Below the pieces are notes generated by a model. The model was not told the origin of the DNA and ran no database searches. It saw nothing but the letters and a program-made list of their open reading frames with translations. From an uncultured Bacteroidota bacterium (GTDB lineage Bacteria > Bacteroidota > Bacteroidia > Chitinophagales > Chitinophagaceae): a stretch of 6,177 bases of DNA. This document shows, in pieces, positions 1 to 5,848 of the stretch (position 1 is its first letter; every line of letters starts with the position of its first letter). Made by a program: the position numbers and the translations under genes. The stretch covers positions 1 through 6,177 of the forward strand of contig CAMLEX010000319.1 in assembly GCA_946479055.1 (NCBI GenBank). The letters run 5' to 3'.

Positions 1-249
1 AAAGGTGTAGCCGCTGTACCCCGGGCGTCACTGGTAATCCTTATCGCTACGGCCGATTCATTTAAATTCCCTATCTGGCCCATTATGGCTATTTATGGTA
101 TTGATGAATTGATGGACATGGCACGAACTTCGGTCAATGTTATTGGTAATACATTAGCAAGTTGCGTTATTGCGAGATGGGAAGGCGAATTTGATGATAA
201 AAAAGCATTAGCTTTTAATGAACAACAGGCGGATGCTATTGTTGGTTAA
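1..249 (+). CDS. Dicarboxylate/acidic amino acid:cation symporter (SDF family), C-terminal fragment
   Basis: This is the last 82 residues of an inner-membrane secondary transporter of the sodium/proton:dicarboxylate symporter family (GltP/DctA/GltPh type), which takes up acidic amino acids or C4-dicarboxylates using a cation gradient. The 5' part lies outside the window. The fragment runs from the second re-entrant hairpin (VPRASLVIL, residues 6-14) into the substrate-binding helix TM8, IDELMDMARTSVNVIGN (residues 34-50). By comparison with GltPh, D39 matches D394, R42 matches R397 (the arginine that selects acidic substrates), T43 matches T398 and N46 matches N401. The GltPh sodium ligand D405 is N50 here, as in many bacterial members. 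The tail after residue 60 is short and charged. A 42-base gap follows before the DedA gene, so co-transcription is possible. The family call is firm; the substrate is inferred from R42. Confidence 0.92.
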   Translation, partial: KGVAAVPRASLVILIATADSFKFPIWPIMAIYGIDELMDMARTSVNVIGNTLASCVIARWEGEFDDKKALAFNEQQADAIVG

Positions 250-291
250 CGACGATAATCTCTCAATTAGTAAAATTGGTTTTATTTAAAT

Positions 292-993
292 ATGGAAAGT
301 TTATTGCATATTCATTTATTGGACAGCGGCGGTATCGTTCAACAATTCATTGAATGGATTATTAAGAATGGCGGGCTTTATTTTTTATTGTTTGTAGTTT
401 TTGCAGAAACAGGTTTGTTCATTGGCTTCTTCCTGCCGGGAGATTCATTGCTGTTTGCAGCAGGTATTTATATGAAAGATCTGTCAAAAGAATTTTTTGA
501 TCTTCACTGGATATCTATTCTTATACTCGTAATGATTGCTTCTATTCTCGGTAATGCGGTCGGTTACTGGTTTGGCCGCAAAGCGGGGCCACTATTATTT
601 GAACGTAAAGAAACCTGGCTTTTCAAACGTAAACATCTTATTCGTGCAAAAGATTTTTATGATCATTATGGAAAAGCTACCATTTTTATTGCCAAATTCC
701 TCCCTATCATCCGCACTTTTGCTCCAATTGTCGCCGGAATTGTGAAAATGCCAAGGCCTACTTTTATTTTTTATAATATAATCGGTAGTATTTGCTGGGT
801 TTCTTCTATGATGCTCGGTGGCTATTTTCTTCAATCATGGGTAGAACGAAAATTTGGCTATAGCCTGAAAGACCATATCGAAGCAATTACAATCGTTATT
901 ATACTTATTACTACTTTGCCGGTATTGTATAAATTGTTTTTTGCCAAAAAAGCAATAGTTCCGCCGCCAACAGATACTAATGTAAATCCATAG
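292..993 (+). CDS. DedA-family membrane protein (VTT/SNARE-associated domain)
   Basis: A 233-aa polytopic inner-membrane protein of the DedA family. Members are implicated in lipid carrier recycling (undecaprenyl phosphate or phosphatidylethanolamine flipping) and envelope homeostasis. Family hallmarks are visible: the first re-entrant segment with E39 and the PGD motif at 49-51 (FAETGLFIGFFLPGDSLLF, 37-55), the glycine-rich GNAVGYWFGRKAG at 87-99, and the second re-entrant segment FLPIIRTFAPIVAG at 136-149 with the key R141 and P145. Hydrophobic spans lie near 27-60, 73-95, 127-150, 157-180 and 196-217. Length is normal for the family. The start at 292 is the first ATG and leaves a usual N-terminus; no Shine-Dalgarno is seen, as is common in Bacteroidota. 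The MFS gene begins 5 bases after the stop, which suggests one transcript. Which lipid it handles cannot be told from sequence. Confidence 0.93.
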   Translation: MESLLHIHLLDSGGIVQQFIEWIIKNGGLYFLLFVVFAETGLFIGFFLPGDSLLFAAGIYMKDLSKEFFDLHWISILILVMIASILGNAVGYWFGRKAGPLLFERKETWLFKRKHLIRAKDFYDHYGKATIFIAKFLPIIRTFAPIVAGIVKMPRPTFIFYNIIGSICWVSSMMLGGYFLQSWVERKFGYSLKDHIEAITIVIILITTLPVLYKLFFAKKAIVPPPTDTNVNP

Positions 994-998
994 ATCCG

Positions 999-2243
999 AT
1001 GCAGTCTGCCAAATCCAATTCTATTTTCAGCATTGCAGTAATAGTTGCTGCTTTAGGTTACTTTGTAGATATATATGACCTGTTGTTGTTTACCATAGTA
1101 AGAGAGCCAAGCTTGCAAGATTTGGGAGTTAGCTTGCAGGATAGTAAAGCCGTGCTGGCTGCCAGTACAAAAATTATCAACTGGCAAATGGTTGGTTTAT
1201 TAATTGGCGGAATTGTTTGGGGTATCATGGGGGATAAAAAAGGCAGGCTTTCTGTTTTGTTTGGGTCTATTATTCTTTATTCGATAGCAAATTTCATCAC
1301 AGGTTTTGTCCAAACTACAGATCAATATGCGTATGCGAGGTTTGTAGCGGGAATTGGATTGGCGGGAGAATTAGGTGCAGGTATTACATTAGTTAGTGAA
1401 CTATTACCCAAAACCAAAAGAGGAATCGGTACTTCACTAGTTGCTGGTATTGGATTATTTGGTGCCGTCTTTGCCTATTTTACGTTCAAGTTTACTGAGG
1501 ACTGGCGGCTGTGTTATAAAATAGGGGGTGGCTTAGGAGTTGCTTTATTATTTCTACGCATCAGTGTGGCAGAGAGCGGGATGTTTAAGCAGGTAAAGAA
1601 TCAAAATGTTTCAAGAGGAAATTTGCTATTATTTTTTACAAATGGCCAAAGATTTAAAAAATACATTCTCGCCATACTGATAGGATTACCTACCTGGTAC
1701 GTGATAGGGATATTGGTTAATTATAGTAATCGTTTTGCCAATGCTTTTTATGGGGATAATAAAATAGAATCAGGACGTGCTATCATGTATGCTTATGCGG
1801 CAATTGCTATAGGAGATATATCAGTCGGTCTTATTAGTCAATATTTCAAGAGCAGGAAAAAAGCATTATACCTTTTTTATCTGTTTACTATTCTTTCAGG
1901 TATCCTGTTTTTTAGTGGCGCTATAAAAACTGATTCCAGTATGTATATCGCTTGTGCCTTACTTGGTTTCAGTACCGGCTTCTGGGCTATTTTTGTTACG
2001 ATGGGTGCAGAACAGTTTGGAACCAATCTAAGGGCGACGGCTGCTACCACTATTCCCAATATGGTAAGGGGCGCACTGCCATTGATCAATATGATGTTTC
2101 TGAATTTGTTTCAGAAAGATTGGGGATGGGATATCGTGAAAAGTGGTATTATTACAGGAGTCATCGTTATGGCTATTACTTTAATAGCCGCCTATTTTAC
2201 AGAAGAAACTTTTCACAAGGATCTCAATTATGTTGAAGAATAA
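999..2243 (+). CDS. MFS transporter, metabolite:H+ symporter / sugar porter-like
   Basis: A 414-aa major facilitator superfamily permease with about 12 hydrophobic segments. TM1 carries YFVDIYDLLLF (21-31), an acidic D24/D27 pattern typical of metabolite:proton symporters. The loop 2-3 signature A appears as WGIMGDKKGR (74-83). The TM4 signature RFVAGIGLAGELGAG (114-128) and SELLPKTKRG (133-142) resemble the RxxxGxGxGGE region of the MHS and sugar porter families. The second-half signature GAEQFGTNLRATAAT (336-350) matches the family's ExFPTxxRAT motif. The middle loop (195-222) is short and basic. It is complete, and its ATG lies 5 bases after the DedA stop, so translation is probably coupled and the two share a transcript. 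The substrate is unknown; organic acids or similar small metabolites are a guess from family resemblance. Its 3' end faces a convergent glycosyltransferase gene 14 bases away. Confidence 0.9.
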   Translation: MQSAKSNSIFSIAVIVAALGYFVDIYDLLLFTIVREPSLQDLGVSLQDSKAVLAASTKIINWQMVGLLIGGIVWGIMGDKKGRLSVLFGSIILYSIANFITGFVQTTDQYAYARFVAGIGLAGELGAGITLVSELLPKTKRGIGTSLVAGIGLFGAVFAYFTFKFTEDWRLCYKIGGGLGVALLFLRISVAESGMFKQVKNQNVSRGNLLLFFTNGQRFKKYILAILIGLPTWYVIGILVNYSNRFANAFYGDNKIESGRAIMYAYAAIAIGDISVGLISQYFKSRKKALYLFYLFTILSGILFFSGAIKTDSSMYIACALLGFSTGFWAIFVTMGAEQFGTNLRATAATTIPNMVRGALPLINMMFLNLFQKDWGWDIVKSGIITGVIVMAITLIAAYFTEETFHKDLNYVEE

Positions 2244-2257
2244 ATGAGTTTTCCTGA

Positions 2258-3289
2258 TCACTTGTTTATTATAATCACTTTTTCAATGATCTTTTTTTCC
2301 GGTAATTGTTCCATACAGGCATGGTCGCCACGATAACAGGGCTTATTGCCGAACACTGAACAAGGGCGGCAATACAAATCAATTTGTACCGCATTGTCAG
2401 CCGGCTGTCCCCATCCATAAAAACCGGCAAAAGGATGTGTAGCGCCCCATACAGATACAACCGGTACGCCGAATAAAGAAGCTAAATGCATGTTGGCGGA
2501 ATCCATACTTATCATCATATCCATATGGCTGATAATAGCCATCTCTTCCCGGAAAGAAAACTTTCCTGCAAGATTAATAACACCCGGAAATTCCTTCTTC
2601 CATTCATTCAAAATAATCACTTCATTTTTTCCGCCTCCCAATAGAAAAAGCTGCAGGTTATTTTGCCCGGATAATTCTTTTAATGCCCGCTTCATTTTTT
2701 CAATCGGGTACATTTTTTCCTGGTGCTTTGCAAAAGGAGCAATGCAGATATTTTTTTTTGTTTTTGAAAAAAATGTAATAGCTGCGGCTGGTAAGGATTG
2801 TTTGGCAAACACCGGTTGAGCTGTGTTTAAAATAATGGGCAGATTCAATGCTGCAAATACATCAGCATACCGTTGAAAAGATGTTTTTAACTGAACAAGC
2901 TGTTTATTTTCTTTTCTTGTAAGTTGTTTTTTTTCTTTGCGGCCTTTATCAATTGCTGCGGTTTTAATACCAGTTGCCTTAAATAAAAAAGAAATTATTT
3001 TTGAGCGCAATACATTATGCAGATCAGCTACTGCATCAAAGCTATATTGGCTTTTTAGTTCCCGGAATAATTTATACAAGCCTTTAAGGCCTTTGTGTTT
3101 TCCTTTTGTTTCAACAGGATACACCGTTGTTCTTTCCAACGGTTCAAAAAGAGGGGCCAGTAATTTTTGTGTTAACACTGTTACCTGCACATCAGGATAC
3201 TGTTGTAATAACTGATGTAGTACCGGAACAGTCATGGCTACATCGCCCATAGCAGAGAGGCGGATAACAAGTATATGTTTAGGCTTCAT
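2258..3289 (-). CDS. Glycosyltransferase family 9 (ADP-heptose:LPS heptosyltransferase-like)
   Basis: A 343-aa GT-B glycosyltransferase of family GT9, expected to transfer a heptose or related sugar from a nucleotide donor to the lipid A-core (LPS/LOS) on the cytoplasmic face of the inner membrane. The N-terminal domain begins HILVIRLSAMGDVAMTVP (5-22), the acceptor-side glycine motif. The linker to the donor domain is around 165-180. The donor domain shows CIAPFAKHQEKMYP (182-195), LGGG (217-220), INLAGKFSFRE (238-248) and the GT9 signature MDSANMHLASLFGVP (262-276) followed by VWGATHP (280-286). Near the C-terminus four cysteines (307, 310, 318, 325) form a CRPC...C...C cluster I associate with Bacteroidota GT9 proteins, possibly metal-binding. 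Its start overlaps the end of the DUF4254 gene by 11 bases, so the two are co-transcribed and probably translationally coupled. Acceptor and exact sugar are not determinable. Confidence 0.92.
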   Translation of the reverse strand: MKPKHILVIRLSAMGDVAMTVPVLHQLLQQYPDVQVTVLTQKLLAPLFEPLERTTVYPVETKGKHKGLKGLYKLFRELKSQYSFDAVADLHNVLRSKIISFLFKATGIKTAAIDKGRKEKKQLTRKENKQLVQLKTSFQRYADVFAALNLPIILNTAQPVFAKQSLPAAAITFFSKTKKNICIAPFAKHQEKMYPIEKMKRALKELSGQNNLQLFLLGGGKNEVIILNEWKKEFPGVINLAGKFSFREEMAIISHMDMMISMDSANMHLASLFGVPVVSVWGATHPFAGFYGWGQPADNAVQIDLYCRPCSVFGNKPCYRGDHACMEQLPEKKIIEKVIIINK

Positions 3290-3905
3290 CGGCCTCGGAT
3301 GTTTGCTGCTGCTGGTATAACACAGGATTTAAAGAAGGATCATTATACATCTTCATTTGTTTATAGACCTTCATATATTTTTTCCCTTGTTCAATATCAG
3401 TGAGAAGTTCATCAATGGCAGTGGAAAGATCTTTGCGTTGTTCAAGCAATACACTCAGCTTTTGTCTACAGGCTGCTTTATGATCTTCTGAAGCATTTGG
3501 GCGATTGGCTTCCGCCTGCATATGATATATTTTCAAAGCAAGTATAGAAAGACGGTCAATAGCCCATGCAGGACTTTCCGTATTGAGAGATGCTTCCTTT
3601 AGCAGGTTTATATTTTTATATTTTTCTAAAAAATAACTGTCAATATATTCTACTACATCCGTTCTTTCCTGGTTAGAACTATCAATTCTTCTTTTTATCA
3701 TCAATGCTTCTACCGGATCAATAGCAGGATTGCGAATAATATCTTCCAGGTGCCATTGTACAGTGTCTATCCAGTTCTTCAGGTACAGCAGGTGCTCTAT
3801 CTTATCTTTTGGATACGGGTTGCTGACAGGATTGTCAACATTATCAATGATATGATAATTATTTATACTTTCTTCAAAAATGACGTTACACAATGAACTG
3901 ATCAT
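3279..3905 (-). CDS. DUF4254 domain protein
   Basis: A 208-aa soluble, mostly helical protein that I recognise as DUF4254, a family of unknown function typical of Bacteroidota and often found beside LPS-core heptosyltransferases. Characteristic stretches are HLLYLKNWIDTVQWHLEDII (38-57), IKRRIDSSNQERTDVVE (70-86) and NTESPAWAIDRLSILALKIY (108-127). The second half (131-182) is probably coiled or helical. No signal peptide or membrane segment is present, so a cytoplasmic location is expected. The ATG at 3905 gives the usual N-terminus, and a Bacteroidota-type promoter lies about 45 bases upstream. The last codons overlap the GT9 start by 11 bases, tying its role to surface glycan assembly by context only. 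The biochemical function is unknown. Confidence 0.88.
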   Translation of the reverse strand: MISSLCNVIFEESINNYHIIDNVDNPVSNPYPKDKIEHLLYLKNWIDTVQWHLEDIIRNPAIDPVEALMIKRRIDSSNQERTDVVEYIDSYFLEKYKNINLLKEASLNTESPAWAIDRLSILALKIYHMQAEANRPNASEDHKAACRQKLSVLLEQRKDLSTAIDELLTDIEQGKKYMKVYKQMKMYNDPSLNPVLYQQQQTSEADEA

Positions 3906-3950
3906 AAACTTTCTTTAATAGCAATAATGATTCAAAACAAAATTCGCTTG

Positions 3951-3984
3951 TAAAGATACAGCACCTGATGTTTTTGAAGCAAAA
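3951..3984 (-). promoter_or_regulatory. Putative Bacteroidota-type promoter for DUF4254-GT9
   Basis: On the minus strand TTTTG (3980-3984) is followed after 21 bases by TATCTTTA (3951-3958), close to the Bacteroidota sigma-ABfr consensus TTTG ... TAnnTTTG, with only the last G missing. Transcription would start near 3945, leaving a leader of about 40 bases before the ATG at 3905. Consensus match and position support it; there is no experimental evidence. Confidence 0.5.
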
Positions 3985-4064
3985 CTGCACAATTACTAAA
4001 AAAAGCAATCGTGCCGTTTGTATTTAATTACGAAAAAGCTAATCGTTCGGAAAGAAAAAAGGGA

Positions 4065-4682
4065 TTAAAACATGGCAGCTATTTTTTGCCACCAGGGAAC
4101 TTCTTTTTTTGGAAAAAGCAGGAGATATGCCGTATGGGATTGTATTTCTAACAGTATCTCCTTTTCAAGATTGCTTTTCTCTCGTGGCGATAAATAAGTA
4201 TTAGGTTTAGTGTCGGAAGGCCAGTCCTGTATTTGCCATTGCTCGGCAGGTATCGTCTGGCCGTTTATATACCTGAGTAGTTTAGGTTGTTGCTGAATAG
4301 TTAATTCAGGAGCTATACTGTTATATATTTCTAGCTGTCCATCTGATGAAGTAATTAGATCAGCGGTTGTTCCTGTTTCAACTAGCTCCAGGTTGCCTAC
4401 ACTGACCAATTTTTGATTCAGGCGTTTCACTATTTCTTTCTTTCCTTCTTCGTATAACTCTTTTGCCAGGTTAAAAGAAACGGGCAAGAAATGTCTTTTT
4501 TGCCATAAGGCATTAAAAACGGTCAAAACCAGATGTTTGGAGTCTTCAGGTGAATGAAGTTTTCGAAGACCATAGAAGTATAGACTATACCAATAACGGT
4601 AGTATATATCTTCAAATGCTTCGGTATCATTAACAACAAGTCGGTCCGCAAGGACTTGATCAACAGTAAAATTCCTGCTCAT
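4065..4682 (-). CDS. Sigma-region-2-like / FecR-N-terminal-like fusion protein
   Basis: A 205-aa soluble protein of unusual build. Residues 1-95 resemble region 2 of ECF sigma factors: the NDTEAFEDIYYRYW block (18-31), a hydrophobic helix, then PEDSK...VF..LWQKRH (45-64), as in the typical DAxDxVQxxFxxLWxxR pattern. The acidic residues and Q usual before the F are replaced (H50, L53, T54). Region 4, needed for -35 recognition, is absent. After a linker (100-130), residues 134-205 resemble the cytoplasmic N-terminus of FecR-type anti-sigma factors: KLLRYINGQTIPAEQ..IQDW, then LSPREKSNLEKEILLEI, ending in VPWWQKIAAMF exactly where FecR proteins enter the membrane. The neighbouring paralogue has these two parts as separate genes. 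The start MSR is conserved with the paralogue. It may be a regulator acting on sigma or anti-sigma factors; a standard sigma role looks unlikely. Function is inferred. Confidence 0.72.
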   Translation of the reverse strand: MSRNFTVDQVLADRLVVNDTEAFEDIYYRYWYSLYFYGLRKLHSPEDSKHLVLTVFNALWQKRHFLPVSFNLAKELYEEGKKEIVKRLNQKLVSVGNLELVETGTTADLITSSDGQLEIYNSIAPELTIQQQPKLLRYINGQTIPAEQWQIQDWPSDTKPNTYLSPREKSNLEKEILLEIQSHTAYLLLFPKKEVPWWQKIAAMF

Positions 4683-4820
4683 TGGGGTACAATTTTAGAC
4701 TTACAAATTCAGGGTAGGAAATTGTATCTCGCAGGAATTGAAAAAAAAGGGGATTATTCTAACGGAAATTGGGATTCTTATCGATTGATCTCGCAGGAAT
4801 TGAAAAACTGGAATAGAATG
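4683..4820 (-). promoter_or_regulatory. 138-base 5' leader of the fusion gene
   Basis: This is the leader between the promoter-like site and the ATG at 4682. It has the same length, 138 bases, as the leader of the paralogous gene. Conserved pieces close to the start are a CCTGAATTTGT box (4703-4713 on minus) and GTACCCCAATGAGCAGGA around the start codon. The distal part carries the direct repeats listed separately. No conserved open frame is seen in it, so a cis-acting role in RNA or DNA is more likely than a leader peptide. Confidence 0.45.
4726..4806. repeat. Phased direct repeats in leader 1
   Basis: The 19-base sequence ATCTCGCAGGAATTGAAAA occurs twice, identically, at 4726-4744 and 4788-4806, exactly 62 bases apart. 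A degenerate middle unit, CGGAAATTG at 4763-4771, places its GG 30 bases from the first and 32 from the second, so the array is really three units at about 31-base spacing. A further partial match, AGGAAATTG, lies at 4716-4724. The same core with the same spacing recurs in leader 2. About 31 bases is three helical turns, so the units would sit on one face of the DNA. Confidence 0.75.
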
Positions 4821-4852
4821 CTAAACTACTCAACTTTTTGAAACAAACAAAA
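4821..4852 (-). promoter_or_regulatory. Putative promoter 1 (fusion gene)
   Basis: On the minus strand TTTTG (4848-4852) is followed after 19 bases by TAGTTTAG (4821-4828), a 6-of-8 or so fit to TAnnTTTG when G and T positions are weighed. The identical TAGTTTAG, preceded by AGTTG, recurs at the same 138-base distance from the start codon of the paralogue; that conservation is the better evidence. Promoter activity is inferred. Confidence 0.45.
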
Positions 4853-4861
4853 GCTAGTTCA

Positions 4862-4876
4862 AAAATTTTTTCACAT
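4862..4876 (-). promoter_or_regulatory. Conserved AT-rich element upstream of promoter 1
   Basis: AAAATTTTTTCACAT on the plus strand matches AAAATTTGTTCACAT at 5892-5906 at 14 of 15 bases, and lies 41 bases beyond the start of the TAGTTTAG box, against 43 in unit 2. Its preservation between two old duplicates suggests an upstream activator site or UP-like element. Confidence 0.4.
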
Positions 4877-4935
4877 CCTGGTCAAATTTTAGTAATAAGA
4901 ATCCCAAATAAGAAAATAAATCAGAACATTTAGAA

Positions 4936-5178
4936 TCAAAACAGGGCCGCTATCTTTTGCCACCAGGGTTTTTCCTTTTTTGGGAAAAACAAAGGATAGG
5001 CAGTGTACGCTTGTATTTCATGCAATATTTCCATTTCTAATAATGACCGTTCTTCCGGGGATAATTCAGGATCTGCTGAAGTGCAGGATAACCAGGCTTG
5101 TATTTGTCTTGTTTCTGCCGGCATAGATTTGCCATTTACATATCGTTCCAGCTTACTGTGTAAAATTTGAGCTTTCAT
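4936..5178 (-). CDS. Small FecR-N-terminal-like protein, split version of the fusion tail
   Basis: An 80-aa protein, too short for many gene callers. Homology to the fusion protein's tail starts at KLERYVNGKSMPAE (9-22), so the ATG at 5178 is the right start rather than an upstream one inside the preceding gene. The sequence continues RQIQAW, LSPEERSLLEMEILHEIQ (39-56) and KPWWQKIAALF (70-80). This resembles the cytoplasmic anti-sigma region of FecR-type regulators and ends where their transmembrane helix should start; there is no membrane segment or periplasmic domain. The preceding sigma-like gene stops 4 bases before this ATG, so the pair is probably translationally coupled. It is 64% identical to the tail of the neighbouring fusion over 72 residues. 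A likely role is binding a sigma-like partner, by analogy only. Confidence 0.7.
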   Translation of the reverse strand: MKAQILHSKLERYVNGKSMPAETRQIQAWLSCTSADPELSPEERSLLEMEILHEIQAYTAYPLFFPKKEKPWWQKIAALF

Positions 5179-5182
5179 ATAC

Positions 5183-5710
5183 TTAATTTTTAGGATAAGA
5201 TAAAAGGTTGTTGAGCGAAAATTTATGAGTAAACGAATGCAACATCCATTTGACAGTGGCAAAGATGTTATAATGTTCAACACCTGTCTGACCGGTTTGC
5301 TGCCTGATCAGTTCAGATGGTTTGTTGATGATAGCGTATCTTTTGGTGACAGGCTTCATGGCCGCCTGTAATGATTGTACGCTAAATTCCGTCGCTAACC
5401 GGCTTTCAATATAGGCCAGGTTATTTTCGGTGGTCAATTTTTGACTCAGACATTGTACTACGGTTTTTCTTACTTCCCCGTATAAATGTTTTGATATAGA
5501 GAAAGAAACAGGCAAAGAATGCCTTTTTTCCCAGATATCAATAAAGATATTACGAACAATTATTTTGGCATCTTCAGGTGTGAGAAGCTTTTTCAGGCAA
5601 TAGAGATATAAGCTGTTCCAATAACGGCGATACAATTCTTCAAAAGCCTCTGTGTCATTAAGACTAAGACGATCGATCAAGGTTTGATCAGTTGAATAGA
5701 TCCTGCTCAT
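5183..5710 (-). CDS. ECF sigma-factor-like protein, atypical
   Basis: A 175-aa protein. Residues 1-95 follow the ECF sigma region 2 pattern well: LSLNDTEAFEELYRRYWNSL (15-34), then PEDAK..VRNIF.DIWEKRH (45-64), LPVSFSISKHLYGEVRK (66-82). The usual D and Q of region 2.2 are replaced (I50, R53, N54). Residues 113-165 look like a worn region 4: LQAAMKPVTKRY would be the helix before the turn, and ATVKWMLHSFTHKF (151-164) aligns with the TVKxHLxxAxxKL recognition helix, but the helix-turn-helix core between them is poorly preserved. The length is close to that of ECF sigma factors. It lies 4 bases upstream of the small FecR-N-like gene and is 54% identical to the fusion protein over residues 1-100. 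It may be a diverged sigma factor, a decoy, or on its way to loss; the frame is intact. No TonB-receptor or full FecR gene is nearby, as would be usual. Confidence 0.7.
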   Translation of the reverse strand: MSRIYSTDQTLIDRLSLNDTEAFEELYRRYWNSLYLYCLKKLLTPEDAKIIVRNIFIDIWEKRHSLPVSFSISKHLYGEVRKTVVQCLSQKLTTENNLAYIESRLATEFSVQSLQAAMKPVTKRYAIINKPSELIRQQTGQTGVEHYNIFATVKWMLHSFTHKFSLNNLLSYPKN

Positions 5711-5848
5711 TGGGGGTACATTTTAAAAGTTAAACAAATTCAGGATATTGAAAATGTTTTTTCGCAGGAAATGGAAACTAAAAAAATGGTTATCGCAGGA
5801 GATTGTAAAGTGGGAGAGTTTCTCGCAGGAATGGAAATGAATTGAGGA
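5711..5848 (-). promoter_or_regulatory. 138-base 5' leader of the sigma-like gene
   Basis: Leader between promoter 2 and the ATG at 5710. It shares with leader 1 the CCTGAATTTGT box (5734-5744) and the start-codon context (GTACCCCC then AATGAGCAGGA). It contains three phased repeats and a partial fourth. The whole 319-base stretch 5711-6029 has no gene that I can support: beyond the leader it holds the promoter, the conserved upstream element, a palindrome, and about 100 bases (5930-6029) next to the ABC-F stop with nothing recognisable. Confidence 0.45.
5760..5837. repeat. Phased direct repeats in leader 2
   Basis: Three units share the core TCGCAGGA: TTTCGCAGGAAATGGAAA (5760-5777), TATCGCAGGAGATTGTAAA (5791-5809) and TCTCGCAGGAATGGAAA (5821-5837). 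Core starts at 5762, 5793 and 5823 give spacings of 31 and 30 bases. A partial unit, CAGGATATTGAAAA, lies at 5741-5754. Units differ in their 3' halves while the core and spacing are kept, and the array matches that of leader 1. Confidence 0.75.

Larger units (their letters stand above)
4769..4907. repeat. 13-base inverted repeat flanking promoter 1
   Basis: TTGGGATTCTTAT at 4769-4781 is perfectly complementary in inverted order to ATAAGAATCCCAA at 4895-4907. One arm overlaps the middle leader repeat and the other lies upstream of the promoter-like site. No counterpart was seen in unit 2. Confidence 0.6.

Noticed and set aside
250..291. Terminator between the SDF symporter and DedA genes (CAATT...AATTG then a T-rich run)
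   Set aside because: The stem is only 5 AT-rich base pairs and the T run is interrupted; too weak to call.
2490..3215. Plus-strand open frames opposite the glycosyltransferase
   Set aside because: They are antisense to a gene with clear GT9 motifs and have no recognisable domain or start signal.
4031..4049. Terminator after the fusion gene (CGAA...TTCG)
   Set aside because: Only four pairs in the stem with a loop of 11 bases and no clean T tract.
4656..4841. Plus-strand 61-aa open frame across leader 1
   Set aside because: It runs over the repeats and start codon of the opposite gene. The two identical repeats fall in different frames (62 is not a multiple of 3), and leader 2 has no equivalent protein.
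5711..5726. Tiny upstream frame (M-Y-P-Q-stop) whose TGA overlaps the ATG of the sigma-like gene
   Set aside because: In the paralogue one C is missing and the ATG is TTG, so the frame is not conserved and is more likely chance within a conserved start context.
4726..5837. CRISPR array
   Set aside because: The repeats are short and variable, the gaps between them are only about 12-14 bases, and no cas gene is present.
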